From: DYFC01 sp041658585
Lineage (GTDB): Bacteria; Nitrospirota; Thermodesulfovibrionia; Thermodesulfovibrionales; SM23-35
Assembly (NCBI GenBank): GCA_041658585.1
Contig: JBAZZX010000006.1
Coordinates: 29,013-93,012 of the forward strand
Length of the DNA stretch: 64,000 nucleotides
Reading direction: 5' to 3'
Below the pieces are notes generated by a model, which was not told where the DNA came from, did not search any database, and saw only the letters and a program-made list of their open reading frames with translations. The stretch's first letter is position 1; each line of letters starts with the position of its first letter. This document shows positions 40,543 to 49,143 of this stretch, one piece after another. Made by a program: the position numbers and the translations under genes.

Positions 40543-42666
40543 ATGTTGTTACGTATTTTCCCTTTTCTGGAATGGCTGAAAGGTTATAACCTTGGCAAAT
40601 TGAGGGCCGATGCAATCGCAGGTCTAACGGTTGCGCTTGTTCTTATTCCTCAATCCATGGCTTATGCTCAATTGGCCGGTTTGCCGTCATATTATGGATT
40701 GTATGCAGCTTTTCTGCCTCCGTTGATCGGCGCCCTGTTCGGCTCCAGCAGACAGCTTGCAACAGGGCCTGTTGCCGTTGTCTCACTTATGACCGCGGCC
40801 TCTTTAGGCCCGCTTGCAACCGCCGGGAGTGAAGGCTATATCACATATGCTATCTTACTCGCTTTAATAGTCGGCATTTTCCAGCTGCTTTTGGGCGTGC
40901 TAAGGCTCGGATTAGTCGTCAATTTCCTGTCCCATCCGGTTGTGAACGGTTTTACCAACGCGGCTGCGATCATTATAGCCACATCGCAATTGTCAAAGAT
41001 GTTCGGGGTTTCCATAGATGAAGCCGAGCATCATTACGAAACCATCATACGGGTTGTTCAGGCAGCCATGCACTATACGCACTGGCTGACTTTTATTATG
41101 GGCGTCGGGGCTTTTGCGGTAATGTTCGTGTTGAAAAAGGTCGCTCCCAAGATACCGAATGTCCTTGTAGCGGTTGCCATTAGTACGGTCATTTCATGGT
41201 CAATAGGATTTGAGCACAATGTCAAGGTTGATATGACAAAAATCGATTCTCCGGAAACAATCGAACAGATAACCGGTTTCAATAAAACACTGGATGAAAT
41301 TACGACCTTGGCGAAAGAACGCACGGCCAATACCATACTGATGGAAGAAGCCAGGAAAAACCATGATAAAATCGGCTTCCTTAACGGTAAACGTAAAGAA
41401 GAAGATCTAACTATAGCTATGGAAGAGGCAAAAATAAAATCGGCTTCTTTCAGAAAAGAAATCAGGAATTTGTTTTTCAGCGGAGTGAAACAACCTGACG
41501 GTTCCGTGAGATTTTATCTGAAAGACGAACTGCCGCAAAACTCAAGCCCCGACGGAAGGACATGGCGTATGAAAGTGGGGACCAACCCGATAAAGGAAGA
41601 TTCCGTTACCATGATAGGCGGCGGATATGTTATAGGGACCGTTCCATCAGGGTTGCCCGCTTTTACGATTCCTTCGATAAGCATCAGCGGGATATTACAT
41701 CTTTTGCCTTATGCCGCGATTATTGCTATGCTGGGTTTTATGGAGGCCATCTCCATAGCCAAGGCCCTTGCAGGGAAAACCGGACAGAGACTGGACCCTA
41801 ACCAGGAGTTGATCGGTCAGGGGCTGGCGAATCTGCTCGGCTCGATAGGCAAAAGCTATCCCGTTTCCGGCTCGTTTTCGCGTTCGGCTGTCAACTTTCA
41901 GGCTGGGGCTCTTACGGGTTTTTCAAGCGTTTTTACAAGCCTGGCGGCCTTAATCGTGCTTCTGTTTTTTACCCCTCTGCTCTATCATCTGCCGCAGTCG
42001 GTGTTGGCGGCCGTAATCATGATGGCGGTTATCGGTCTGATTAACGTTTCCGGATTTCTTCATGCCTGGAAGGCCCAAAAATATGACGGGATTATTTCCA
42101 TCATAGCTTTTGTCGCTACATTGGCCTTTGCCCCTCATCTGGACAAAGGCATTATGATTGGCGTTGCGCTTTCAATTTCGGTATTCTTATATAAGAGCAT
42201 GAAACCGAAAATATCCTTGCTGGCAAGACATGAAGACCGGTCTCTGCGCTGTATGGAAACCTATGGGCTGCAAGGCTGCGAGCATATCGCCATGGTGCAG
42301 TTTGAAGGGCCGCTGTTCTTTGCCAATTCAAGCTATCTGGAGGACAGTATAAGGGGGATCATCGAGACGAAAAAGAATTTAAAGCACATCATTCTTGTAT
42401 CCAACGGGATCAATGAAATGGATGCGTCAGGGGAAGAAATGCTATCGCTGCTTGTAGACCGCGTGAGAAGTGCCGGACTGGATATATCCCTGAGCGGAGT
42501 TAATGAGGAGGTCCTGAAAGTTATGAAGCGGACTCATCTGCTCGAAAAAATAGGACAGGACCATATCTATCATACACCGGAACAGGCCATAAATAAGATT
42601 TATCCTGGCGCTCATAAAGGGGCGACCGAGAAAGCATGTTCGCTTTTGGCTGTTTGCAGTATTTAG
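40543..42666 (+). CDS. SulP-family anion transporter with a large soluble insertion and STAS domain
   Basis: 707 residues, against about 560-600 for typical bacterial SulP. The membrane domain begins GLTVALVLIPQSMAYAQLAG; the second half has SISIAKALAG-type and YPVSGSFSRSAVNFQAG segments. A STAS domain lies at about 575-690 (MVQFEGPLFFANSSYLEDS). Residues about 225-365, between two membrane helices, are a charged, coiled-coil-prone insertion of some 130 residues (DEITTLAKERTANTILMEEA) that I do not recognise in the family. SulP proteins carry sulfate, bicarbonate or other anions; the substrate here is unknown. 24 bp upstream of a kinase-like/receiver fusion in the same operon. Confidence 0.88.
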   Translation: MLLRIFPFLEWLKGYNLGKLRADAIAGLTVALVLIPQSMAYAQLAGLPSYYGLYAAFLPPLIGALFGSSRQLATGPVAVVSLMTAASLGPLATAGSEGYITYAILLALIVGIFQLLLGVLRLGLVVNFLSHPVVNGFTNAAAIIIATSQLSKMFGVSIDEAEHHYETIIRVVQAAMHYTHWLTFIMGVGAFAVMFVLKKVAPKIPNVLVAVAISTVISWSIGFEHNVKVDMTKIDSPETIEQITGFNKTLDEITTLAKERTANTILMEEARKNHDKIGFLNGKRKEEDLTIAMEEAKIKSASFRKEIRNLFFSGVKQPDGSVRFYLKDELPQNSSPDGRTWRMKVGTNPIKEDSVTMIGGGYVIGTVPSGLPAFTIPSISISGILHLLPYAAIIAMLGFMEAISIAKALAGKTGQRLDPNQELIGQGLANLLGSIGKSYPVSGSFSRSAVNFQAGALTGFSSVFTSLAALIVLLFFTPLLYHLPQSVLAAVIMMAVIGLINVSGFLHAWKAQKYDGIISIIAFVATLAFAPHLDKGIMIGVALSISVFLYKSMKPKISLLARHEDRSLRCMETYGLQGCEHIAMVQFEGPLFFANSSYLEDSIRGIIETKKNLKHIILVSNGINEMDASGEEMLSLLVDRVRSAGLDISLSGVNEEVLKVMKRTHLLEKIGQDHIYHTPEQAINKIYPGAHKGATEKACSLLAVCSI

Positions 42667-42690
42667 ATTTTATTCCATGGAGGGAGCTAA

Positions 42691-43911
42691 ATGTCAATTA
42701 TTACCGTATTTACAGGCAAATATTGCAATGAAGAATTAGCAATAAAGGAAATTCTTGAAAAAACGGGCTATAAATATCTGACCGACTCGGATATTGCCGC
42801 AAAAGCCGGAAGACTTTCGGATCTTCCCGAAAGCAAGATACTGAAGGCGTTTTCGGCAAAGGTCTCCGTTTTCAACCAGTTTACCCACGAAAAAGAGCGG
42901 TCCATTGCTTATCTGAAGCTTGCCGTTGCCGAAACCCTTACTGAAGACAATCTTCTGATCAACGGTTTCACGAGCCTTTTGATACCTGCGGGGATTGCAC
43001 ATGTTTTAAAAGTTTGTCTTATCTCCGATATGAAATACAGGCTTTCCATAGCAGGTTCATCCGGGATGTCCGAAACCGAAGCGCTTAAGATGCTCCATAA
43101 GAGCGATGAAGACAGGATGTCCTGGACAAAGAGCATTCTGGAAAAAGACGACCCATGGGATGTTTCGATCTATGATATGGTCCTGCCTACTGATAAAATG
43201 AATTCAAAAGAAATAGCGGATTTGGTAAAGAATACTTTGGAAAAAGATATTCTAAAAACTTCCGCAGCCGGTGAAAAAACAATCCACGATTTTATTTTGG
43301 CAGCCCGGGTTGAAACCGAACTGATTAAAGCGGGTCATTATATTATTGCGGAGGCTAACGATGGGGCGGTAACTTTAACAATAAACAAGAATGTGATTAT
43401 GCTGAAGCGATTGGAAGAGGAACTGCAATCCCTGGCAATCAAGATCCCGGGCGTTCAGTCCGTGGCAACTAAAGTGGGCAAGAAATTTTATCAGCCGGAT
43501 ATCGTCAGGAGGTATGATCTGGAAATGCCTTCCAAACTCCTGCTTGTAGATGATGAACGGCAGTTTGCTCAGACATTGTCCGACAGGCTGCATTTAAGAG
43601 AAATAGGCTCAGTCATTGCATATGACGGCGAAAGCGCACTGGATATTATAAGAGAGGACGAACCTGACGTTATGATTTTAGACCTGAAAATGCCGGGAAT
43701 CGACGGCATCGAAGTCTTGAAACGTGTAAAACAGACCAACCCGAACATCGAAGTCATTATCCTTACCGGACAAGGTTCCGATGCGGACAGGGAACAGTGC
43801 ATGAACCTGGGTGCGTTTGCGTATCTTGAAAAACCCGTGGACGTCAACGTCCTGAGCGAGACCATTAAAAAGGCAAACGAGAAGATAAAACAAAGCCGGG
43901 AAAAGAAATAA
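42691..43911 (+). CDS. Cytidylate-kinase-like / BON-like / receiver fusion protein
   Basis: 406 residues; GGAGGG precedes the ATG. Residues about 1-190 resemble the cytidylate-kinase-like P-loop family (ITVFTGKYCNEELAIKEILE, YKYLTDSDIA), although the canonical G-x4-G-K-S/T loop is altered. About 205-275 look like a BON-type domain (VETELIKAGHYIIAEANDGA ... IPGVQSVATKV). About 285-400 form a receiver (LLVDDERQFAQTLSDRL ... MILDLKMPGIDG). It may couple phosphorelay input to nucleotide or transport control of the SulP protein; this is inference. The receiver resembles the three stand-alone receivers encoded opposite, beyond the terminator. Confidence 0.7.
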   Translation: MSIITVFTGKYCNEELAIKEILEKTGYKYLTDSDIAAKAGRLSDLPESKILKAFSAKVSVFNQFTHEKERSIAYLKLAVAETLTEDNLLINGFTSLLIPAGIAHVLKVCLISDMKYRLSIAGSSGMSETEALKMLHKSDEDRMSWTKSILEKDDPWDVSIYDMVLPTDKMNSKEIADLVKNTLEKDILKTSAAGEKTIHDFILAARVETELIKAGHYIIAEANDGAVTLTINKNVIMLKRLEEELQSLAIKIPGVQSVATKVGKKFYQPDIVRRYDLEMPSKLLLVDDERQFAQTLSDRLHLREIGSVIAYDGESALDIIREDEPDVMILDLKMPGIDGIEVLKRVKQTNPNIEVIILTGQGSDADREQCMNLGAFAYLEKPVDVNVLSETIKKANEKIKQSREKK

Positions 43912-43960
43912 TCTTTAGTATTTCGGATAAGACCGCCTGTAGCGGATAGATAAAATGATA

Positions 43961-43998
43961 AAAAATATAACCCCGCAGTTCTGCGGGGTTATATTTTT
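43961..43998. terminator. Strong bidirectional terminator
   Basis: Two perfect 18-bp arms (AAAAATATAACCCCGCAG and its complement) around a TT loop, with T runs on both strands, lie between the convergent SulP operon and the receiver/kinase operon. Confidence 0.9.
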
Positions 43999-44064
43999 AT
44001 AATTCAGAGACTGCAAGTGATAAAATTCAATACAGGCCGAATTAACGGAACAGGTATTCTTTAA

Positions 44065-44505
44065 TTACCAGCCTTTTGACTGAAGGATTTCCTTTACATG
44101 GGCTTCTTTTTTCTTCTCAACCAGAAGCACCCTCTTGTTTTTGGCCTCAGCTATCTTTTCCATAATCTTGTTCATATCGGCAGGTTTTTCCAGAAAATCT
44201 ACGGCGCCGGCCTTTATTGCCTCAACGCCTTTTTCAAGGCTGCCGTGACCGGTCAACATTATGATCTGCACGTCCGGGTTCTCGCTCCGGATACGTTTCA
44301 GGGTTTCGATACCGCTGATCCCGGGCATTGCAAGATCGAGAACGATCGCATCGAATTCCTTCCCTTGCACTCTTTTAATAGCGTCTTCTCCGCTTGTTGC
44401 GGTGTCGACTTTCAGGCCGCGTCCCTCCATCCTCTGCGAAAGGACTTTAAGAAACTGTTCCTCGTCATCCACTAAAAGAACATCTGCTTTGATTTCTTCA
44501 GGCAT
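44065..44505 (-). CDS. Stand-alone receiver-domain protein (1)
   Basis: 146 residues. Receiver motifs: VLLVDDEEQFLKVLSQRM, phospho-Asp in AIVLDLAMPGISG, switch Thr in MLTGHG and Lys in FLEKPAD. A charged helical tail of about 25 residues follows; no output domain. Last gene of the minus-strand two-component cassette that starts with the kinase at 47982. Confidence 0.88.
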   Translation of the reverse strand: MPEEIKADVLLVDDEEQFLKVLSQRMEGRGLKVDTATSGEDAIKRVQGKEFDAIVLDLAMPGISGIETLKRIRSENPDVQIIMLTGHGSLEKGVEAIKAGAVDFLEKPADMNKIMEKIAEAKNKRVLLVEKKKEAHVKEILQSKGW

Positions 44506-44566
44506 TTTAATCCTCCTCTATAAGGTTTGATTGTTTATTTTTGTTTTGCTTTTTTCAGCAATAGTT

Positions 44567-44962
44567 TTACGCTGTCATAGTCCTTCCCATCTTCGCATTA
44601 AATGCCGCTTTAATCTTTTGCTCCAATATATCAATGTCAACCGGTTTGTTAAGAAAACCGAACCCTCCGAGTCTCTTTGCTTCTTCCTCGTCTTTATCGG
44701 TGCCGTGTCCTGTCAGAACGATAACCTGTATATCAGGATATCCCTTCCTCATCTCCTGAAGGACTTCCATGCCGTGCATTCCGGGCATTCTTAAGTCCAG
44801 AACCACTACATCAGGTTCATCTTCTTTCAGCCTTGTCAAAGCCTCTTCGCCGTCATAGGCGGTGACTACCTTGAGATTCCTCATCTTCAGGCGCTGTGCC
44901 AGTGTGTTGGTAAAGTCCATTTCATCATCTACTATCAGTACTTTTATATCTTTTTCCTTCAT
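44567..44962 (-). CDS. Stand-alone receiver-domain protein (2)
   Basis: About 131 residues from the ATG beginning MKEKDIKVLIVDDEMDF; an upstream in-frame start at 44998 is the alternative. Receiver only: phospho-Asp in VVVLDLRMPGMHG, Thr in VLTGHG, Lys in FLNKPVD. It closely resembles its neighbours and the receiver of the kinase-like fusion at 42691, pointing to local duplication. A family B repeat separates it from the preceding kinase-like gene. Confidence 0.87.
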   Translation of the reverse strand: MKEKDIKVLIVDDEMDFTNTLAQRLKMRNLKVVTAYDGEEALTRLKEDEPDVVVLDLRMPGMHGMEVLQEMRKGYPDIQVIVLTGHGTDKDEEEAKRLGGFGFLNKPVDIDILEQKIKAAFNAKMGRTMTA

Positions 44963-45031
44963 ATAACGCTCATTAAATTTATTTAACATTAACAACAAAT
45001 TGATATGTTGTCAAGCTTCTTTTAAATCAGA

Positions 45032-45160
45032 GTAATCCTTCAGTTACGGGTTTAATCCCCTCCTTTGCAAGGAGGGGAAGGGGTGGTTTTAATTATTTTT
45101 CAAAAACCCCTCCAACCTCCCCTTGCAAAGGGGAGGATTTCTCAACCCATAACTGAATGC
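45032..45160. repeat. Palindromic MITE-like repeat, family B
   Basis: GTAATCCTTCAGTTACGGGT at the left, CTCAACCCATAACTGAATGC at the right, with the same inner palindromes as the 17530 copy in opposite orientation. Its right end abuts the stop codon of the kinase-like gene and it splits the two-component cassette. Confidence 0.85.
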
Positions 45161-45829
45161 TTAAATATCAGACACTTTTAATGGAAAGGTGAATGTTTTT
45201 ACTCCCGTCTCCAGCGTAATTTTCCCCTTTAACTGCTTAAGAACCGTATTATATGTCTCATAAGGGAATTCCTCTTTTTCTCTTTCGACCTCGATGAGAT
45301 TTCCCTCCGGGATAATTCTGATCATTATTGAGCCGTTTGCGGTCTCGGTTTTGATGATAATTCTGCTATTCTGATCAAGCGTTATGATATTTTCTTCGAG
45401 AAAACTGAAAACAAGGAACTGGATCATCGACGGATTGCCGTAGATTTGCGGCAGATCTTGCTGAAAGTCCTTTGCCAGTTCAATCCTTTTCTGATTTGCA
45501 AATCTGTTTACAAGAGCTATAAGTTCTTCCAGCGCTTCATTACAGTTAAAGTCGGACAATTGGGTATCCATTCTGTGTGAGAACCTGTTGAGGTATTTAA
45601 AAAGGCCGGTGGACTTCTCGATCTGTTCTTCTATGGAATGTGTGATTTCCAGATATTGGTTTGAAGCCGCTTCCCCGGATTTTCCCAGTTTTATCATATC
45701 CTCTATCAGGCCGGCAGACTCTTTGATAATGGCAAGATAGTTCTTTGATTCATGCGTAAACCCTGCCAGGATTTTCCCGATAAAGCGCATTTGCAGAAAC
45801 CTCAGTTCCTGTTCAAAATTGTCCGTCAT
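45161..45829 (-). CDS. Histidine kinase-like protein with a degenerate ATPase half
   Basis: 222 residues. The N-terminal half is a HisKA-like dimerisation domain with the H-box AGFTHESKNYLAIIKESAG (His near residue 25). The C-terminal half is shaped like a HATPase_c (QDLPQIYGNPSMIQFLVFSF) but the G boxes (DxGxG and GxGLG) are absent, so it probably cannot bind ATP normally. It may act as a phosphotransfer or scaffold protein between the neighbouring receivers and the full kinase. No membrane segment. Confidence 0.7.
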   Translation of the reverse strand: MTDNFEQELRFLQMRFIGKILAGFTHESKNYLAIIKESAGLIEDMIKLGKSGEAASNQYLEITHSIEEQIEKSTGLFKYLNRFSHRMDTQLSDFNCNEALEELIALVNRFANQKRIELAKDFQQDLPQIYGNPSMIQFLVFSFLEENIITLDQNSRIIIKTETANGSIMIRIIPEGNLIEVEREKEEFPYETYNTVLKQLKGKITLETGVKTFTFPLKVSDI

Positions 45830-45842
45830 GTATTACCTCCAT

Positions 45843-46226
45843 TCAGTCCCGGCTGCTGATTCGTTTTTTCATGGCCATGTCGATCTTGGACGTCAGCTCC
45901 GCTATATCGATGGGTTTCATGATATATTCAAAGGCCCCGCTCTTCATGCCTTCAGCCACGCTTTCAACGTCGCCATGTCCGGTCAGGATGAGCACTTCGA
46001 TCGTCGGGTCAAATATTTTAATGTTTTTAAGGATTTCCAGGCCGTCCATGCCAGGTATCCGCAAATCGAGTATAACGATATCAGGCGGACTGCCGTGAAA
46101 AAGGGCCATCGCTTCCAGGCCGTTGGACGCCGTTTTTACATCATAATCTCTCATTTGTAATCTTTCCGCCAATGCTGATGCAAATTCCACTTCGTCATCA
46201 ACCAGAAGAATTTTGGTCTGTGACAT
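45843..46226 (-). CDS. Stand-alone receiver-domain protein (3)
   Basis: 127 residues from the second of two adjacent ATGs (AAGGAGG 5 nt upstream); GTG 46247 and ATG 46229 are alternatives. Receiver only: LLVDDEVEFASALAERL, phospho-Asp in IVILDLRIPGMDG, Thr in LILTGHG, Lys in IMKPID. It sits 13 nt upstream of the degenerate kinase gene and directly after the dCache kinase, its likely phosphodonor. Confidence 0.88.
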   Translation of the reverse strand: MSQTKILLVDDEVEFASALAERLQMRDYDVKTASNGLEAMALFHGSPPDIVILDLRIPGMDGLEILKNIKIFDPTIEVLILTGHGDVESVAEGMKSGAFEYIMKPIDIAELTSKIDMAMKKRISSRD

Positions 46227-46236
46227 CATATCCTCC

Positions 46237-47982
46237 TTAACCCTCACCTATCTTTTTAGGTATCTCAAGTGTAAATGTTGTTCCCTTACCTGCTTCGCTA
46301 TCGACATGTATTGATCCGCCCAATTTTTGCATTATACCATATGAGATTGAAAGTCCGAGACCCGTCCCTTTCCCTTTTTCTTTCGTCGAATAGAAAGGCT
46401 CAAAAATATGTTTGAGTTCATCCTTAGGTATACCGCTTCCGTTGTCCTTAATCGAAACGCGGACCGTGTTTATATCTTTACTCCCGGAAGAGACTTCAAT
46501 GAGGCCGCCTTCCTCGACTGCATCAATGGCATTATTGATGATGTTCAGAATTACCTGCTGGAGTTGTCCTTTATCGCTTTCGATTTTAGGGATACTGTCC
46601 GTCAAATTCAGATTCAAAGTTATATTCCTGTAAAGGATCTCTTTTTCAATAAAACCTATAACTTCTTTTAAGGCGTCATTGAAGTCAAAGGCGTCATGGG
46701 AAATATCCATGCGCCGTGAAAACCCCAGAAGACGGTGGGTAATTGTGCGGCAGCGGTTGACACCGTCAAATATCCCGTTGATCTGGCTTATGAATTTATC
46801 CCTGTTTTTCTGAAGGTCCCCTGATGTTTCAAGGATATCTTTCATTAGTCCGGCTTTTTCATTAATGATGGCGAGAGGGTTATTTATTTCATGGGCCACG
46901 CCTGCCGCGAGACGGCCGATTGTCGACATCTTGCTTGCATGTTCGCAATTTGCCATGGCCTCTTCCCTTGCACGGTCTGCCTTCTTAATACGGTTGACAA
47001 CAGTCTGTGCAAGAACGAAGGTGACGGCAATGCTGAAAATTATACTGAGGACGGTAATGATAAACAGTTCGTTCTTAAATATCTTCGGTATTTTTAAATA
47101 CGGATTTGATTTTATAATGGTCACCAGAATCCATGGAGAATCATCAATAAAGGCATAGCCGAATATGGCGGGACTTCCATCAGGCTTAATAATATTCTGA
47201 ATGGTAGTGGCTTGAGCATGGAGACTAAAAGGTAGTTTATATTTTTCGAGAACGTTCCCATGGGAACGTGAGGGTGTTTGCAGTGTGCCGTCGTATGTAA
47301 TAATAAAGGCGTCATCGTTCTCCCTTAGATTCATCGAATAGGGATATTTTTTGAGTGTTTCCATATCGATCGTGGCTCTCAATATCCAGAAAGTACCTTT
47401 TCCCGGGTTTTCCTTTTTAACTGCTATCGCAAAATGGGGGAGTTTTCTGTATCCCATGAAAACATCACTTACATAAACTGAACGGACAATAACCTCATGA
47501 AACCAGTCCTGGTTTGTGTAGTCCTTTCCTTTGAGATTGTAGGGTCCCACATAGGACCTTTGAATACCGTCCGGTGTAATAATCCCCAGGTCAACCAACC
47601 CGCCGCATTCCTGTTTGAATTTGGAAAAGATTCCGGCAAGCGTCTCTTGATCGGACAATTGTTCGTAGGAATAGGCGGACGTAAGGAACCTTAAGCCCGA
47701 GAGCTTCTGGTCAACAAAAAACTCGATGGACTGTTTTGAGTTCTCGATTTCCCATTTCATCTGATTGCGGAAATCGTCTTTTAATATCTGCAGAAACCAG
47801 AAATAGCTTATGGTCACAACAATCAATAATGGAATCATGGACAGGACCGCATCAAGCAGAATAATCCTTAATTTAAGACTCTTATAGCGGTCTTCGCTCA
47901 AAATACCGAACAGGTCATGAGCATTAAACCATGTTCTTATAAAATCAAGAAGCCGTCTTTTCCGCGTCTTTTCCGGTTCCAT
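46237..47982 (-). CDS. dCache-type membrane sensor histidine kinase
   Basis: About 581 residues if it starts at ATG 47982 (MEPEKTRKRR); the frame is open back to 48081 with an atypical N-terminus. Two membrane helices (about residues 40-62 and 310-335) bracket an extracytoplasmic dCache-like sensor (GLVDLGIITPDGIQRSYVG, GKDYTNQDWFHEVI, FMGYRKLPHFAIAV). HisKA follows with AAGVAHEINNPLAIINEKAG (His near 363), then HATPase_c (DNGSGIPKDE, GKGTGLGLSISYG). It heads the cassette with three receivers and a degenerate kinase. Its core is nearly the same as that of the kinase at 38257. Confidence 0.87.
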   Translation of the reverse strand: MEPEKTRKRRLLDFIRTWFNAHDLFGILSEDRYKSLKLRIILLDAVLSMIPLLIVVTISYFWFLQILKDDFRNQMKWEIENSKQSIEFFVDQKLSGLRFLTSAYSYEQLSDQETLAGIFSKFKQECGGLVDLGIITPDGIQRSYVGPYNLKGKDYTNQDWFHEVIVRSVYVSDVFMGYRKLPHFAIAVKKENPGKGTFWILRATIDMETLKKYPYSMNLRENDDAFIITYDGTLQTPSRSHGNVLEKYKLPFSLHAQATTIQNIIKPDGSPAIFGYAFIDDSPWILVTIIKSNPYLKIPKIFKNELFIITVLSIIFSIAVTFVLAQTVVNRIKKADRAREEAMANCEHASKMSTIGRLAAGVAHEINNPLAIINEKAGLMKDILETSGDLQKNRDKFISQINGIFDGVNRCRTITHRLLGFSRRMDISHDAFDFNDALKEVIGFIEKEILYRNITLNLNLTDSIPKIESDKGQLQQVILNIINNAIDAVEEGGLIEVSSGSKDINTVRVSIKDNGSGIPKDELKHIFEPFYSTKEKGKGTGLGLSISYGIMQKLGGSIHVDSEAGKGTTFTLEIPKKIGEG

Positions 47983-48140
47983 ATATAATAAAATATTACA
48001 ATATTTTGACGAAAAAAGAACAACATTTCTGCTTTTGCTTTCGGGGGTACTCCTGAAAAAGCAGTTAAGAAAGCATTTCAATCTGCCGAGATATATTTAT
48101 CTTCCGAATTATTTAAAGAATATCGTCCTGTTGAATCAAT

Positions 48141-48170
48141 AAAAAAAGGCTTGCATCTCTGCAAACCCTT
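48141..48170 (-). terminator. Terminator of the initiator tRNA gene
   Basis: Read leftward: GGGTTTGCA-GAGA-TGCAAGCC followed by seven T's, a classic Rho-independent terminator 9 nt past the tRNA 3' end. Confidence 0.85.
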
Positions 48171-48178
48171 GATTTCAT

Positions 48179-48255
<77 letters not shown>

Positions 48256-48269
48256 ATAGTTATCTTTTT

Positions 48270-48299
48270 ACAATAACTTATAAAGGATTTCTTTGTCAA
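48270..48299 (-). promoter_or_regulatory. Promoter of tRNA-fMet
   Basis: Read leftward: TTGACA (48299-48294), 18 nt, TATTGT (48275-48270), placing the start about 8 nt before the mature tRNA 5' end. Confidence 0.65.
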
Positions 48300-48378
48300 A
48301 CTTCTTTATAATCTCGCATTGCCATTAGTGCTGCGGTCTTATAATATGGTATAATATTAAGCAAAAACTCCCGGCGTT

Positions 48379-49143
48379 ATGATTGAATTTATCAGGCAAA
48401 TAAGGTGGCAGGATATGGTAGACGTCATTTTGATGTCGATCATTATCTATCGCCTTCTCCTGATCATCAAGGGTACAAAAGCGGCCCATATGCTGATAGG
48501 ACTGGGCCTTCTGCTGATGGCGTCGCTGCTTTCCCGTTATTTTGAACTGTATACGGTAGACTGGATGATACAGAGCTTCTGGGCGCAGATCGTCATCGCT
48601 ATCATAATTCTTTTCCAGCCTGAAATAAGGAGGGCGCTTGCGCAGATGGGAGAGGCCCAGATTTTCAGGAACCTTACCTCGGCTGAAGAATTGAAATCCC
48701 TTGATGAGGTCGTCAGGGCGACTGTCGCTCTTGCAAACAAGAAGATAGGCGCATTGATTGCGATTGAGAGGGACACGAGCCTGAAGGACTTTGTGGAGAT
48801 GGGCACGCCCCTTGACGCGAAGGTGACCAAGGAGATACTTCTGAGTATTTTCCATCCGACTTCGCCCATACATGACGGCGCCGTCGTGATAAAAGGCAAC
48901 AGGATTGTTGCGGCAGGATGCTTTCTGCCTATTACCATGGGGCCCGACATCAGCAAATCTCTTGGCACAAGACACCGCGCAGGTCTGGGCCTTTCCGAAG
49001 AGACGGATGCCGTAATAGTTGTCGTATCGGAAGAGACAGGTGTGGTCTCTATGGCTATCCACGGAAAACTCGACACTCATCTTGATATGGGAACGCTCAG
49101 GGATATTCTTACCGATTTATTCACGGCAAAGGGAAAGAAATGA
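48379..49143 (+). CDS. cdaA: Diadenylate cyclase CdaA
   Basis: 254 residues. Three N-terminal membrane helices (about 1-80) and a DAC domain with D-G-A (near residue 165) and R-H-R (near 197) in LGTRHRAGLGLSEETDA. It makes cyclic di-AMP from two ATP at the membrane. TATAAT boxes lie upstream at 48340 and 48350. First gene of the conserved cdaA-cdaR-glmM operon, overlapping cdaR by 4 bp. Confidence 0.95.
   Translation: MIEFIRQIRWQDMVDVILMSIIIYRLLLIIKGTKAAHMLIGLGLLLMASLLSRYFELYTVDWMIQSFWAQIVIAIIILFQPEIRRALAQMGEAQIFRNLTSAEELKSLDEVVRATVALANKKIGALIAIERDTSLKDFVEMGTPLDAKVTKEILLSIFHPTSPIHDGAVVIKGNRIVAAGCFLPITMGPDISKSLGTRHRAGLGLSEETDAVIVVVSEETGVVSMAIHGKLDTHLDMGTLRDILTDLFTAKGKK

Noticed and set aside
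48325..49080. 251-codon open frame antisense to cdaA
   Set aside because: The plus strand encodes CdaA with intact D-G-A and R-H-R motifs; the antisense product has no recognisable domain.
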